Positions 43,500-52,294 of a stretch of DNA of 64,000 nucleotides are shown piece by piece; the stretch's first letter is position 1, and each line of letters opens with the position of its first letter. A program made the position numbers and the translations under genes. This stretch comes from Pedobacter roseus (GTDB lineage: Bacteria; Bacteroidota; Bacteroidia; Sphingobacteriales; Sphingobacteriaceae), in the NCBI RefSeq assembly GCF_014395225.1, contig NZ_CP060723.1, positions 3,162,001-3,226,000 on the forward strand, read 5' to 3'. The notes under the pieces were generated by a model. That model was not told the DNA's origin. It saw only the letters and a list, made by a program, of their open reading frames with translations, and ran no database searches.

Positions 43500-46400
43500 T
43501 TAGTACCTAAAGTTAAGGGATACGTAAGGATACCAGCCATCAGAGGAGTGTCCCATCACAAATCGCACAACTGTGAGTGATGCCGGTGCAAAATAAACAC
43601 CCCCTCCTACGCCGTGGTGCCATATTGTTGATGGTTCGTCACGTTTCCATACCCTACCTACATCATAAAAACCCAATAAGCCAATTTGTCCGGGTAAAAC
43701 ATAACTTACCAGGTCGCCAAGTTTGGCCCTAAGCTCCAGATTGTTATAAAAAGTATGTTCACCTGCAAACCTAAACTGGCGATAACCGAGCAAATTGCCC
43801 TGTCCGCCCAGATAAAGCGCCTGGTAAAAGGCTGGTTTACCCACGGTTACTCCACCGCCAAAACGATCTGCCAAAATGAAGTTTTTTCTGCCATCCAGGT
43901 TTTTATACAGTGCAATACTCGCAGTAAATTGTCCGTAAGAGTTAGAATATTGGTTAACGCCTTTATAACCCAGGAGTTTAAAATCTACATAACTGCCCAG
44001 GGTTGGCAGCAGGTCGTTATCGCGGGTATTATTAGTAAAATTAATAAATGCACCTGCAAACATCTTTTCGTTACGAACGGTCAATGAATCGGAAGAATGC
44101 AAAAGTGATGGATTCTCGATAAAACGCCCGTCGTTGTCTTCTTTATTATATTTATAATATTGCCATGATGGGCCAACACTAAAACTGGATTTAGGGCGGC
44201 GCCACCTGATAGCAGCATCAACCTGATAGAGGTTGTAACGTGCGCGATAATACCTGATATCGTCACCATGTTCATCAAAGTGCGTTTCGTTGCCCAAACC
44301 AAAGAAATTCTGTGTATTATTTGGTGCAAAGGCATCGGCTTTTACCACAATATCACCTTTACCCAATGCTTTTAACCATTCGCCTTTATAATTGAACCTA
44401 AAAGCTCTTGTAGAGAAAGAATGGAGAAAAGAAACGGTTTGCGAATTGCCATAAGGTTGTTTCCTGAATCCAGGATTGGTTTGTTTGTAAATTAAACCCA
44501 ACAATATTCCATCATCCTGATTGTAACCTGCGTTGATTAACCACGAGTTACGGCGGTACATATCTTTAGGAATGTAACTGAAATTCGAGGTGTCGTTAGA
44601 GATTATTTTTCTGATCTTATCCGTATCTTCTCCATTGTAGGTGGCTTTATCTTTTCTGCCATATAACCTTACCAAACTGTTGCTATTGGCAAAATCGTAC
44701 ACTTTATTGCCTTTACCACCAATAATCCGGATTTTAATGTTTGAGTTTTTATTGTTCAGGATCAGGCTATCGTTTCCGTTGTGCATATACACCCTGATTT
44801 CTTTAGTTACTTTGGGATCAAATTTCCTGTCGAAGAGTTCGTCTTTAATATTCCCTTCCTTTGAAATTTTATTGATTTTCACCCGTAAACCATTGTCATC
44901 TGCATCGGTGATCTGGATCAGCTCATTTTTATTGGTCACCTCGATATCCACAATGCGGTTAAAGAAGTGGTAATATTGATTCATTAGTTTAGGCAAAGTG
45001 GCGATTCTGTTGCGTAACTGGGCCAAAAATGCATCATGGTGTAATGAATAACTAGGCTCAGGCAGTTTTTTCAATGCTTTTTCGAAAACAGCATCGTTAT
45101 AGTTTGCGCAAAAATCTTTTACAATCTGATCAAATTCTTTTTCATCAATGTCGGCTGTCCAACGACTGCTAATTTCCCTTCCTTCCCACAAAAACCAATT
45201 GATATTCTGGATGCCACGTTCGTAGCCCTGCATCATCGGTAATAAAGAAGAAGATTGTGTATAACGCTGTAAAAAACCATCAGATCTGAAAAATACCTGA
45301 TCGCGGTCTCTCGGAACCGGGGTATAAATCTGACCGTCTTTGGTTTTGGTTGCTTTCCAGCGCCATTGGTCTTCGTGTCTGTCCCAATCGCCTAATAGTA
45401 CGTCAAATGCCCTTGCCCTCACCCATGATGGTCCATCCAGCTTATTGTCGTTATCGTCAGTTAGCTTTCTATCCATTTTTGGAGAATTGTCTGAATCTCC
45501 GGTAGGTTCACGCTCTTCAAATAAACAAAGCGTATTGGCAAAAGCAGGCTCAAATTCTCCTAAATTATCATCCGGAGAAACCCAGCCGATAATTGGATTA
45601 CTGTGCGCAATACCAGCTGCTTTGGCCAGATCGGGTACTACCAAAGCCGAAAAGGGATGTTGTGCCGACATGTTATCTTTAATAACATCTTTGGCAAAAG
45701 TTTCGCGTAAGGCAGCGGGCAAAAGTACTTCGGGATATTTTTCTACGCTGCGCAATACATATTCTTTGCCGTCTTTATCTTCTAAACGCAACGATCGCGA
45801 TTGGTTACCGCCACCACGTTGGGTTGCTTTTAAACCACCCATCATCTGAGAAATCCGCAGCACAGGAACTTTTGTTTTTTCAGCGTATTCTTTACGGTAA
45901 TTTTCGCCGAAAACGTAACGGTGAAAACGGCCTACGCTATCGTATTCAGGTTTAATACGAACGAAAATGCTATCGGCAGTAATCGGTTTATCCCTGTTGC
46001 GCACCTTTTTAGGGATGGCCTCAAATTTTTTAATATAACTGTAAACTCGTTTAACGCTGGTATCCGAATAGATGTAATATTCGTAGCGCATATCATTATT
46101 TTTTAACTGATCGGCTACTACGTAACCTTGCTGCATTTCGTGAAAAAGAGAGGTTTTACCTTCTTTATTTGGCGATACTTTTGAACCCGAGCCACTGATG
46201 ATCTGCAATTGTTTTCCTTTTATTAACTGAAGTCCATGCTCATGCCCGGCAACATAGGTTACGTTTGGATAATCGCCAAACACACCGGTTACTGATTTAA
46301 TCATATCCTTATAGGCGGGATGGTTTAAATCTTCGGGACTTAACAAAGTGGAGCGCAGCAAAGGATAAACGGAACCTAGAACTGGTAAAGGAATGTAAAG

Positions 46401-47105
46401 GTTTTTATTTAATGAGGTTAATGGAAAAAGGTGGTTTCTTAAATTAAAATAGCCCCCATGCGGACCGTAACTCTGAAACGGATGGTGCGAAGCCAAAAGG
46501 ATCACTTTATCTTTGTTTTCTTCGAGCAATTGCTCCATTTTTACAACTACTTCGTCTTTGGTGCGGCAGTCGCAATCGCCATCTGGATTGGATTTATTAT
46601 ATGGAAAAAGCCACCATTCACTATCATAAGCAATAATGGTTAGTTTATCTGTAAGTTTTATTGCTACGGGATCTGGACATCCGTTTCCGGGAATCAATTT
46701 TAACAAAGGGTCATTTTGGGCAGCAAGGAAATCGCCCTGTGCTTTAATTTTGGCAAGGCCTTTAGGCCCGGATTTATCCCAGTCGTGGTTGCCGGGTACA
46801 AAATAAACTGCGGCTCCCATTTTACGCATCGGCTCGAACTGCGAGCGTAATATTTTTTTGGTCTCTTCTTCTTCCAAACTACCTGGCAGCCCCATTCCTG
46901 TTGGGTAAATGTTATCACCCAGGTAAACTACGGTTGTTTTTTTAGGTAAGATCTGTTTTGCAGCATTTTTTAAATCCTGCATCTGGGCAGGGTTCATTTC
47001 GCCTGCGTCGCCAAAAAGAATTACACGGTATTTTACATCATCCTGTGCAAAGGCAATGTAGTTGATTAAAAATAAGATGGTAAAAAGGGTAAATCTTTTA
47101 ATCAT
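43500..47105 (-). CDS. Metallophosphoesterase / kinase-like / outer-membrane beta-barrel fusion (1201 aa)
   Basis: Signal peptide (1-20). A calcineurin-like phosphoesterase covers about 25-330 with all motifs: GDAG (32-35), LGDNIYP (62-68), GNHDW (105-109), SHHP (206-209) and AGHEHG (286-291). Residues 410-610 have a kinase-like pattern: MMGGLKATQRGGG (a glycine loop), EYVLRSVEKYP (beta-3 strand with Arg where Lys is usual), ALRETFAKDVI (alpha-C Glu), LLGDWDRHEDQWRW (catalytic loop, 570-583) and VPRDRDQVF (597-605, metal-binding Asp). The C-terminal ~350 residues form a BamA/surface-antigen-like barrel ending ...YPYVSLNFRY with a terminal aromatic. The protein would hang in the periplasm or on the surface from the outer membrane. 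Phosphoesterase and barrel are firm; the kinase-like reading is inference. Confidence 0.88.
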   Translation of the reverse strand: MIKRFTLFTILFLINYIAFAQDDVKYRVILFGDAGEMNPAQMQDLKNAAKQILPKKTTVVYLGDNIYPTGMGLPGSLEEEETKKILRSQFEPMRKMGAAVYFVPGNHDWDKSGPKGLAKIKAQGDFLAAQNDPLLKLIPGNGCPDPVAIKLTDKLTIIAYDSEWWLFPYNKSNPDGDCDCRTKDEVVVKMEQLLEENKDKVILLASHHPFQSYGPHGGYFNLRNHLFPLTSLNKNLYIPLPVLGSVYPLLRSTLLSPEDLNHPAYKDMIKSVTGVFGDYPNVTYVAGHEHGLQLIKGKQLQIISGSGSKVSPNKEGKTSLFHEMQQGYVVADQLKNNDMRYEYYIYSDTSVKRVYSYIKKFEAIPKKVRNRDKPITADSIFVRIKPEYDSVGRFHRYVFGENYRKEYAEKTKVPVLRISQMMGGLKATQRGGGNQSRSLRLEDKDGKEYVLRSVEKYPEVLLPAALRETFAKDVIKDNMSAQHPFSALVVPDLAKAAGIAHSNPIIGWVSPDDNLGEFEPAFANTLCLFEEREPTGDSDNSPKMDRKLTDDNDNKLDGPSWVRARAFDVLLGDWDRHEDQWRWKATKTKDGQIYTPVPRDRDQVFFRSDGFLQRYTQSSSLLPMMQGYERGIQNINWFLWEGREISSRWTADIDEKEFDQIVKDFCANYNDAVFEKALKKLPEPSYSLHHDAFLAQLRNRIATLPKLMNQYYHFFNRIVDIEVTNKNELIQITDADDNGLRVKINKISKEGNIKDELFDRKFDPKVTKEIRVYMHNGNDSLILNNKNSNIKIRIIGGKGNKVYDFANSNSLVRLYGRKDKATYNGEDTDKIRKIISNDTSNFSYIPKDMYRRNSWLINAGYNQDDGILLGLIYKQTNPGFRKQPYGNSQTVSFLHSFSTRAFRFNYKGEWLKALGKGDIVVKADAFAPNNTQNFFGLGNETHFDEHGDDIRYYRARYNLYQVDAAIRWRRPKSSFSVGPSWQYYKYNKEDNDGRFIENPSLLHSSDSLTVRNEKMFAGAFINFTNNTRDNDLLPTLGSYVDFKLLGYKGVNQYSNSYGQFTASIALYKNLDGRKNFILADRFGGGVTVGKPAFYQALYLGGQGNLLGYRQFRFAGEHTFYNNLELRAKLGDLVSYVLPGQIGLLGFYDVGRVWKRDEPSTIWHHGVGGGVYFAPASLTVVRFVMGHSSDGWYPYVSLNFRY

Positions 47106-47464
47106 AGTGTAACATTTGTATAAAGATAGTTATTTTAATTTTTTTGAGGTTTTTTATGTTAAGAATCTCTTTTTATTATTAAAAAAGCATCCTTAACTAC
47201 CTCAACTCCTTAGTGGTTAAAGAAATTTACAATAAGTTGAAACATCACCATTAAGAAGTTAAGGACATTAAGTTTTTGTTATAATAAGTCGTTATGCTAA
47301 AATATCACAAATAACAGACCTGATAGCCAGGTCGTCAATTGCGAGGCACGAAGCAATCTTACAAAATCGCTACCAGCGAATGCATTAAGATTGCTTGGTC
47401 GGCTGAAAAAGCCTTCACGCAATGACGGCCTTTTGCAGCTTAACGCGATGAGTAGCTATACTAA
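47106..47464. other. Non-coding spacer with two repeat elements
   Basis: A 359-bp gap on one strand. It holds a CCTTAACTACCTCAACTCC / GAAGTTAAGGACATTAAG word repeat (47185-47280) and a GTCATTGCGAG-family palindrome (47333-47427). No gene is seen. Confidence 0.7.
47333..47427. repeat. GTCATTGCGAG-family palindrome
   Basis: CGTCAATTGCGAGGCACGAA and GCAATCTTAC on the left face AAGATTGCTTGGTCGG and GCCTTCACGCAATGACG on the right. Inner block AATCGCTACCAGCGAATGCA matches the copy at 40800. Confidence 0.78.
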
Positions 47465-48379
47465 TTACTTTTTCAATTTAAACAGTAAAATATTACCCGC
47501 GGCCAGGGTTCCGCCTTCGTTAGAAATATAAAGGTTGTTATCACGGTCGAAGGCAATACCTTCTGGTTGGTTAAATAAGCTCGGATCTAATGCTTGTGTT
47601 GCTTTAACTTTAAAATCAGCATCGGTAATCACCAACAGTTTATTTACTGATGAAAGAATGTACCACTCGTTGGTTTTTGGATTTTTAGCCAATGCTGATG
47701 GACGGAACCTTGATTTTGAGCTTCCTGATGCTTTTTCGATCGCTTTATGCGAAAGGCTGAATTCTCCGGCTGCTGTTAATGAAGCATCATTGCCAACTTT
47801 AAAACCATAAATGCTCGATGCCTTTGCTTTAGAATCGGGTTTGCTATCTTTAGTTAACACATAAATCATGTTGTTTTTCTCATCGGCTGCCAATCCCTCG
47901 TACTCCGCTTTGGGTACAAGATCTTTGGTTTTGTTTACGTTACTGGCTTCTGGTTTGCCTAATTCGGAAATTGGGAAAGTATGCAGTTCGCCATTGCTTT
48001 TTAACACAATGAAATAATTTTTGATGATGGTTACATCTTCGTAATCACCTTTAGCACCAAATTTGGTGAATTTTGATTCTTTATCGCCAAGGCCTAAATG
48101 AAAAAGGTCTCCATCTTCATCCTGAATGGCAAATACTTCTTTTGGATCGCCGTTATGAAATACAATACCGGAAATTTCGAAAAGATTATGCGGCATGTTG
48201 TATTTTACCGGATTGGCCAGATCGTAAGGAAAATCAGATTTTGCTGCTTCGCTTGTTGACGATGTTGTGGTGGTTGAATCACTTTGTTTGTCATTGCGGT
48301 TACCGTTAACACAGGATACGCTAAAAAAAGCAGAAGCTATTAGAAGACCTGAGGCCAAAAAAGTTTTATTGTATTTCAT
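47465..48379 (-). CDS. SdiA-regulated-type lipoprotein (beta-propeller)
   Basis: 304 residues. Lipoprotein signal with lipobox SVSC (Cys23), then a Ser/Thr linker and a beta-propeller-like domain of the SdiA-regulated family: LFEISGIVFHNGDPKEVFAI, YEDVTIIKNYFIVLKSNGEL, YEGLAADEKNNMIYVLTKD, QPEGIAFDRDNNLYISNEGG. Blades of this kind often bind small ligands or metal. Downstream of ppk1 by about 107 bp on the same strand, separated by a palindromic hairpin, so co-transcription is uncertain. Confidence 0.86.
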   Translation of the reverse strand: MKYNKTFLASGLLIASAFFSVSCVNGNRNDKQSDSTTTTSSTSEAAKSDFPYDLANPVKYNMPHNLFEISGIVFHNGDPKEVFAIQDEDGDLFHLGLGDKESKFTKFGAKGDYEDVTIIKNYFIVLKSNGELHTFPISELGKPEASNVNKTKDLVPKAEYEGLAADEKNNMIYVLTKDSKPDSKAKASSIYGFKVGNDASLTAAGEFSLSHKAIEKASGSSKSRFRPSALAKNPKTNEWYILSSVNKLLVITDADFKVKATQALDPSLFNQPEGIAFDRDNNLYISNEGGTLAAGNILLFKLKK

Positions 48380-48442
48380 AAGGGTAAAATTTTAATGTCC
48401 ATGGTCTGTGTCCTCACAAACCATCAATAAAAGTAAAATCAT

Positions 48443-48486
48443 GTGGCCTGTGGTGACCAGACCACGGCACGGGCGTGATATCACGC
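48443..48486. repeat. Palindromes immediately after ppk1
   Basis: GCCTGTGGTGACCAGACCAC (48446 on) plus GGC folds on itself with one bulge. It is followed by the perfect 14-bp palindrome GCGTGATATCACGC (48473-48486), which touches the ppk1 stop codon. No U-tract, so an RNA-end stabiliser is as likely as a terminator. Confidence 0.55.
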
Positions 48487-50526
48487 TTATTTATTTTTCA
48501 ATAATTCATAAATATCATGCTGAGAGGAAACAAGAACCTCGCCAGTTTTAACCGGAATGTTATCCATGTGTTCATCAATGCAAACAGCCTGCACATTATC
48601 ATGTTTCTGGATTTCGATAATGTCGATCATTTCCTGTTTAATCTGCTCATTATAAATGGGAAAACAAACTTCGATCCTGCGGTAAATGTTCCGGTTCATC
48701 CAGTCGGCCGAACCGAGATACATGTCGTTTTTGCCCAGGTTGTGAAAGATAAAAACACGTCCATGCTCTAAATAACGATCAACTATGCGGGTAACTTTAA
48801 TGTTTTCGCTCATTCCTTTTACCCCCGGAACCAGACGACAAATGCTCCTCACAATCATATCAATCTTTACCCCTGCCTGCGAAGCTTCATAAAGTTTATT
48901 GATCAAAACCTTTTCTTCCAGGTTGTTCATTTTAATGGTAATGCCCGAAGGTTTTCCTTGTTTGGCATGTTCAATCTCCCGATCGATCAGCTCCAGAAAA
49001 ACCCTTTGCAGGTTAAACTGAGCCACCAATAAATGCTTGAAATTAATCAGGTCTGCCGATGTTGGTTTAACCCTTTTGGCAAGGAAAATGAAGAGCAACT
49101 CTACCTCACGCAGCATTTCTTTATTGGCCGTCATTAAAATATGATCGGTGTAAAAAGCAGCGGTGCTTTCGTTAAAGTTTCCGGTGGCAAACAAACCCGA
49201 ATAACGCATCCTGTCGCCTGTTTGACGTTTCACCAGGGCTACTTTGGCATGTACTTTTAAAGCGGTTACGCTATAAATGATATCAACGCCCACCTCTTTC
49301 ATTTTTTTTGCCCACTTGATGTTGTTGGCTTCATCAAAACGGGCTTTAAGCTCTACAAGAACGGTTACTTTTTTACCATTTTTTGCAGCGCTGATCAAAG
49401 CATTAACAATTTTCGAATCGCTGGCCACTCGGTAAAGTGTAACATATATTTCCCTTACCTCTTCATCAATAGCTGCTTCGTTAAAAAAACGCAATACACT
49501 GTCGTAACTTTGGTAAGGCGTATGTACAATGATGTCGTTTTTATAAATGGCTTCGGTTAAAGATCCGTCAATCAGATCGGTATTACAGAGTTTTGGCCAA
49601 TTCTGGTTGGATAGCTTTGGTAAATTCACCGGAAAACCCATAAAATCTTTCAGGTTGTGGTACTGTCCGCCCTCTATCCTATTGGCTTTTTTAAGGTTGA
49701 ACAGCTTTTTAAGCAGTTCGAAAACATTAGCTGGTATGCCCGGCTGATGAAGAAAACGGGTAGCGAGACCTGAATCCCGTTTGAGCAATTGTTTCTCCAG
49801 CTGTTCGGATAAACTGCCTGAATATTCGTCTTTCAGGTCGATTTCGGCGTCCCTGGTAATCTTGAAACTGTAACATCCGGTAATTTCTCCTTCCGGGAAA
49901 ACCCTGTCCAAATGAAAACGAACGATATCATCCAGAAAGACGATAAAAGTTTCCTCTCCTGCTTCTACCTTATAAAAACGTGGTAACTGATTGGAAGGAA
50001 TATTTAAAATAATAGCTTCGGTTTCGTTGTTCTTTTTTAGGGTAACCAGAAAATAGAGTTCGTTATTGGAAGGGAAAAAATTAGTATCCTGATTAATATG
50101 AACAGGCTGCAAAAAGGCCATTACCTGACTCAAAAAATACCTGGTTACGCTTTTCTGAATCTCTTTAGGAAAGGGCTGACCGTAGATTAAATTGATCATA
50201 TTTTCCTTAAGCTGTGGAATAATATCCGATTTGAGTACTTTCCCATAACGCTGTTGCTGATCAGAAATAAACCGATTGGCAGTATTCAGCAAATTATCGT
50301 CGATCTGGATGTCGTTATCTTCTTTATTGCTCAGTTTTTCCAGGGCAAGCAGCACGGGCATCCTCACCCGATAAAACTCATCGAGGTTAGAAGAAAATAT
50401 TGATAAAAACTTGATCCTTTCTAAAAGCGGAACGGTATTACGCTCAGCTTCCATTAAAATACGTTCGTTAAATTTTAACCAGCTTAAATCTCTATTGAAA
50501 AAAGAGGTTTCGGTTGTTGTTTCCAT
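48487..50526 (-). CDS. ppk1: Polyphosphate kinase 1
   Basis: 679 residues. Makes and reverses inorganic polyphosphate from ATP. N-terminal helical domain starts FFNRDLSWLKFNERIL; the catalytic pair of histidines is His426 in LKVHAKVALV (autophosphorylated) and His588 in YLEHGRVFIF, with FATGNFNESTAAFYTD and YLGSADWMNRNIYRRIE. Intact. It starts inside the stop of the HD-PycTM gene (TAATG), so the two genes are translationally coupled. Confidence 0.97.
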   Translation of the reverse strand: METTTETSFFNRDLSWLKFNERILMEAERNTVPLLERIKFLSIFSSNLDEFYRVRMPVLLALEKLSNKEDNDIQIDDNLLNTANRFISDQQQRYGKVLKSDIIPQLKENMINLIYGQPFPKEIQKSVTRYFLSQVMAFLQPVHINQDTNFFPSNNELYFLVTLKKNNETEAIILNIPSNQLPRFYKVEAGEETFIVFLDDIVRFHLDRVFPEGEITGCYSFKITRDAEIDLKDEYSGSLSEQLEKQLLKRDSGLATRFLHQPGIPANVFELLKKLFNLKKANRIEGGQYHNLKDFMGFPVNLPKLSNQNWPKLCNTDLIDGSLTEAIYKNDIIVHTPYQSYDSVLRFFNEAAIDEEVREIYVTLYRVASDSKIVNALISAAKNGKKVTVLVELKARFDEANNIKWAKKMKEVGVDIIYSVTALKVHAKVALVKRQTGDRMRYSGLFATGNFNESTAAFYTDHILMTANKEMLREVELLFIFLAKRVKPTSADLINFKHLLVAQFNLQRVFLELIDREIEHAKQGKPSGITIKMNNLEEKVLINKLYEASQAGVKIDMIVRSICRLVPGVKGMSENIKVTRIVDRYLEHGRVFIFHNLGKNDMYLGSADWMNRNIYRRIEVCFPIYNEQIKQEMIDIIEIQKHDNVQAVCIDEHMDNIPVKTGEVLVSSQHDIYELLKNK

Positions 50527-51752
50527 TAAAGTTTACCGTAAGCTGCGTAAGCAATTACAAATGCCAATACGGCTGCAATTAAGCCGAACATAAAAATATT
50601 ATAAGCCAGGCGGATCAATTTATATTTGCGGCCCAGTACTACTCCTTGCGAGTATACATCGGTAATGAGGGTTCCGTATAAAAAGTCTTTATCGTTCATC
50701 ACCTTAATCATGCCTTCGGTATAACTTGGCAGGCTCATTTTATAAAAGTTACCGAAAAACAATAGGTTTACTTTTTTCTTGTCCATATCTTCCTGGGTAA
50801 ATTCGCCTTTAGGAATGGATGGACGTGTTGATAAAATGGAAACCACCACACAGGTTAAACTTACCATCAGGAGAATAAAAGTCGGGATGATCAGGTTTCC
50901 GTGATCTTCTAAACGCCTTAACAGCAAACTCACAATTAACGATAGCATGATAGAATTTACGGTAATCAATATATGCGCCTTATTATCGGCCATATCGCTC
51001 AAACGCTGGTTATTGGCAGAAGTAATCCTGAACATAGTTTCGATCCCTTTATCAGGTCTGTCGTCTTTATCTTTTTTCTTTTTGTCTTTATCTTTGTCTT
51101 TGATAATTACCGGTGCAAAGTTTTTAGGCTCTTCAAGTTCGGTGCTGATCTCTTCCTGTGATGTTAATTTACTTTTCAGTTTTTCGATATTTTTCTGTTT
51201 CTGATCACTTATTAAGAGATTGGCGTAATCGGTATGGTAATGGTGCGATTCCATAAACTGGATATCTTTTTTGCGCCATTCGAGTTTACTGATGTCTTTT
51301 TTATAAATCAGTTCGTTTTCCTTGTGCATCAGTTTTCCTTTTGCACGGAAATCAGCCAATCCTAAGTGAAAAAGATCTGCATCGCAGATGATCTTATCAA
51401 TTTCATTTTTAGGTTGCTGTGGAATTTTTGTCGCAAGTATGGCGCTCTTTACACTATCGCGTACTTCCTGATTTACCTTGTGTTTGGTTAAAAAATCATC
51501 GGCCAGTTCTGCACCTTTTGCCTCATGGTTTAAGGCATCTTCAAAATAGCCGGTATCGTGAAAATAGGCGGCAACGGTTACCGTGAAAAAATCCTGTTCG
51601 TTAAGCTGATAGTGATTGGCAATTTGTTGTGCCGCGTTTACAACCTCCTGGGTATGCTCAAAATTATGATAAACCAACCGCGGATCGTTATGGGTATGGA
51701 AGTAATCGCTAACGTGCTTTTCTACATCTTCCTGCAATTGTTTATAGTTCAT
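50526..51752 (-). CDS. HD phosphohydrolase fused to a PycTM (DUF5706) membrane domain
   Basis: 408 residues. N-terminal HD domain (about 20-170) with the ligands His33 (NFEHTQEVV), His65-Asp66 (YFHDTGYF) and Asp124 (ICDADLFHLG). A highly charged linker (about 205-235, runs of Lys/Asp) follows, then the PycTM/DUF5706 domain (about 238-405) with IETMFRITSANNQRLSDMAD and TM helices at about 258-278, 287-308 and 381-405. PycTM domains act as membrane-disrupting effectors in Pycsar anti-phage systems; no pyrimidine cyclase gene is adjacent. Overlap with ppk1 makes one operon. Confidence 0.9.
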   Translation of the reverse strand: MNYKQLQEDVEKHVSDYFHTHNDPRLVYHNFEHTQEVVNAAQQIANHYQLNEQDFFTVTVAAYFHDTGYFEDALNHEAKGAELADDFLTKHKVNQEVRDSVKSAILATKIPQQPKNEIDKIICDADLFHLGLADFRAKGKLMHKENELIYKKDISKLEWRKKDIQFMESHHYHTDYANLLISDQKQKNIEKLKSKLTSQEEISTELEEPKNFAPVIIKDKDKDKKKKDKDDRPDKGIETMFRITSANNQRLSDMADNKAHILITVNSIMLSLIVSLLLRRLEDHGNLIIPTFILLMVSLTCVVVSILSTRPSIPKGEFTQEDMDKKKVNLLFFGNFYKMSLPSYTEGMIKVMNDKDFLYGTLITDVYSQGVVLGRKYKLIRLAYNIFMFGLIAAVLAFVIAYAAYGKL

Positions 51753-51954
51753 GAACGTAAATATGGTGGTAATAATAAGTTATTTTGGGGAAAATGCATT
51801 TTCTTAAAATCTTTTTACACTAAAATTGTTTTAATTTTTTTATGATTATAAAATTACGTTAATTTTTTGATGATGGAAATAGTTGGAGTAGGAAGTCCAT
51901 AGTCGTGAGTCCGAAGTCCTTTGTCGGCAATCTATAGTCTTAAATCAAAAAAGT

Positions 51955-52051
51955 CGTCATTGCGAGAAGGCTTTTTCAGCCGACGAAGCAATCTTTCTTG
52001 CAAGAATCGCAGACAGGAAAGATTGCTTCGTCGTACCTTCTCGCAATGACG
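51955..52051. repeat. GTCATTGCGAG-family palindrome, best-preserved copy
   Basis: CGTCATTGCGAGAAGG (51955-51970) and CGACGAAGCAATCTTTC on the left pair exactly with GAAAGATTGCTTCGTCG and CCTTCTCGCAATGACG (ending 52051). An internal 10-versus-2 bulge and a ~19-nt loop interrupt the 33-bp stem. No coding potential. Confidence 0.88.
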
Positions 52052-52067
52052 AACCGATTTAAAAAGC

Positions 52068-52152
52068 CGTCATTCCGACCGTAGTGGAGAAATCTATTAA
52101 GTTAGGCTTCATATAGATCTCTGCGTTCCACTGCGCTTCAGTAGAGATGACG
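52068..52152. repeat. GTCATTCCGACC...GAGATGACG palindrome
   Basis: CGTCATTCCGACCGTAGTGG and AGAAATCTATT on the left face ATAGATCTCTGCGTTCC, CACTGCGCTTCAGTAGAG and ATGACG on the right. A sister family of the copy at 39263-39375. Confidence 0.78.
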
Positions 52153-52294
52153 GCTGGAGTGTATCTTATTATAAAAATAGATCCTGAAAGAAATCCTATA
52201 GCTATCGGATCAGGATGACGTATTGCCTTGTATTTGATCCTGATACAATTAACCGATTTAAACAGTTAACCAATTAACCATCCTACCCAATAAA

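Larger units (their letters stand above)
51753..52294. other. Repeat-filled non-coding region upstream of the HD-PycTM operon
   Basis: A 542-bp gap with no gene. From left to right: an AT-rich promoter zone, AGTCCATAGTCGTGAGTCC / GGCAATCTATAGTC words (about 51875-51945), a large perfect-armed palindrome (51955-52051), a second palindrome (52068-52152), a half element with CTATAGCTATCGGATCAGG and ATGACG (about 52190-52216), and AATTAACCGATTTAAACAG and TTAACC words at the right end. Confidence 0.75.

Noticed and set aside
45340..45849. 169-codon plus-strand frame
   Set aside because: Antisense of the phosphoesterase/kinase-like gene, Ser/Leu-rich, with no family features.
50526..51752. Complete Pycsar anti-phage system
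   Set aside because: Only the effector-type PycTM domain is present; no pyrimidine cyclase gene is adjacent, so a full system is not supported.
51753..52294. Possible insertion sequence remnant or retron RNA
   Set aside because: No transposase or reverse transcriptase fragment in any frame; only palindromic repeats that recur elsewhere in the window.
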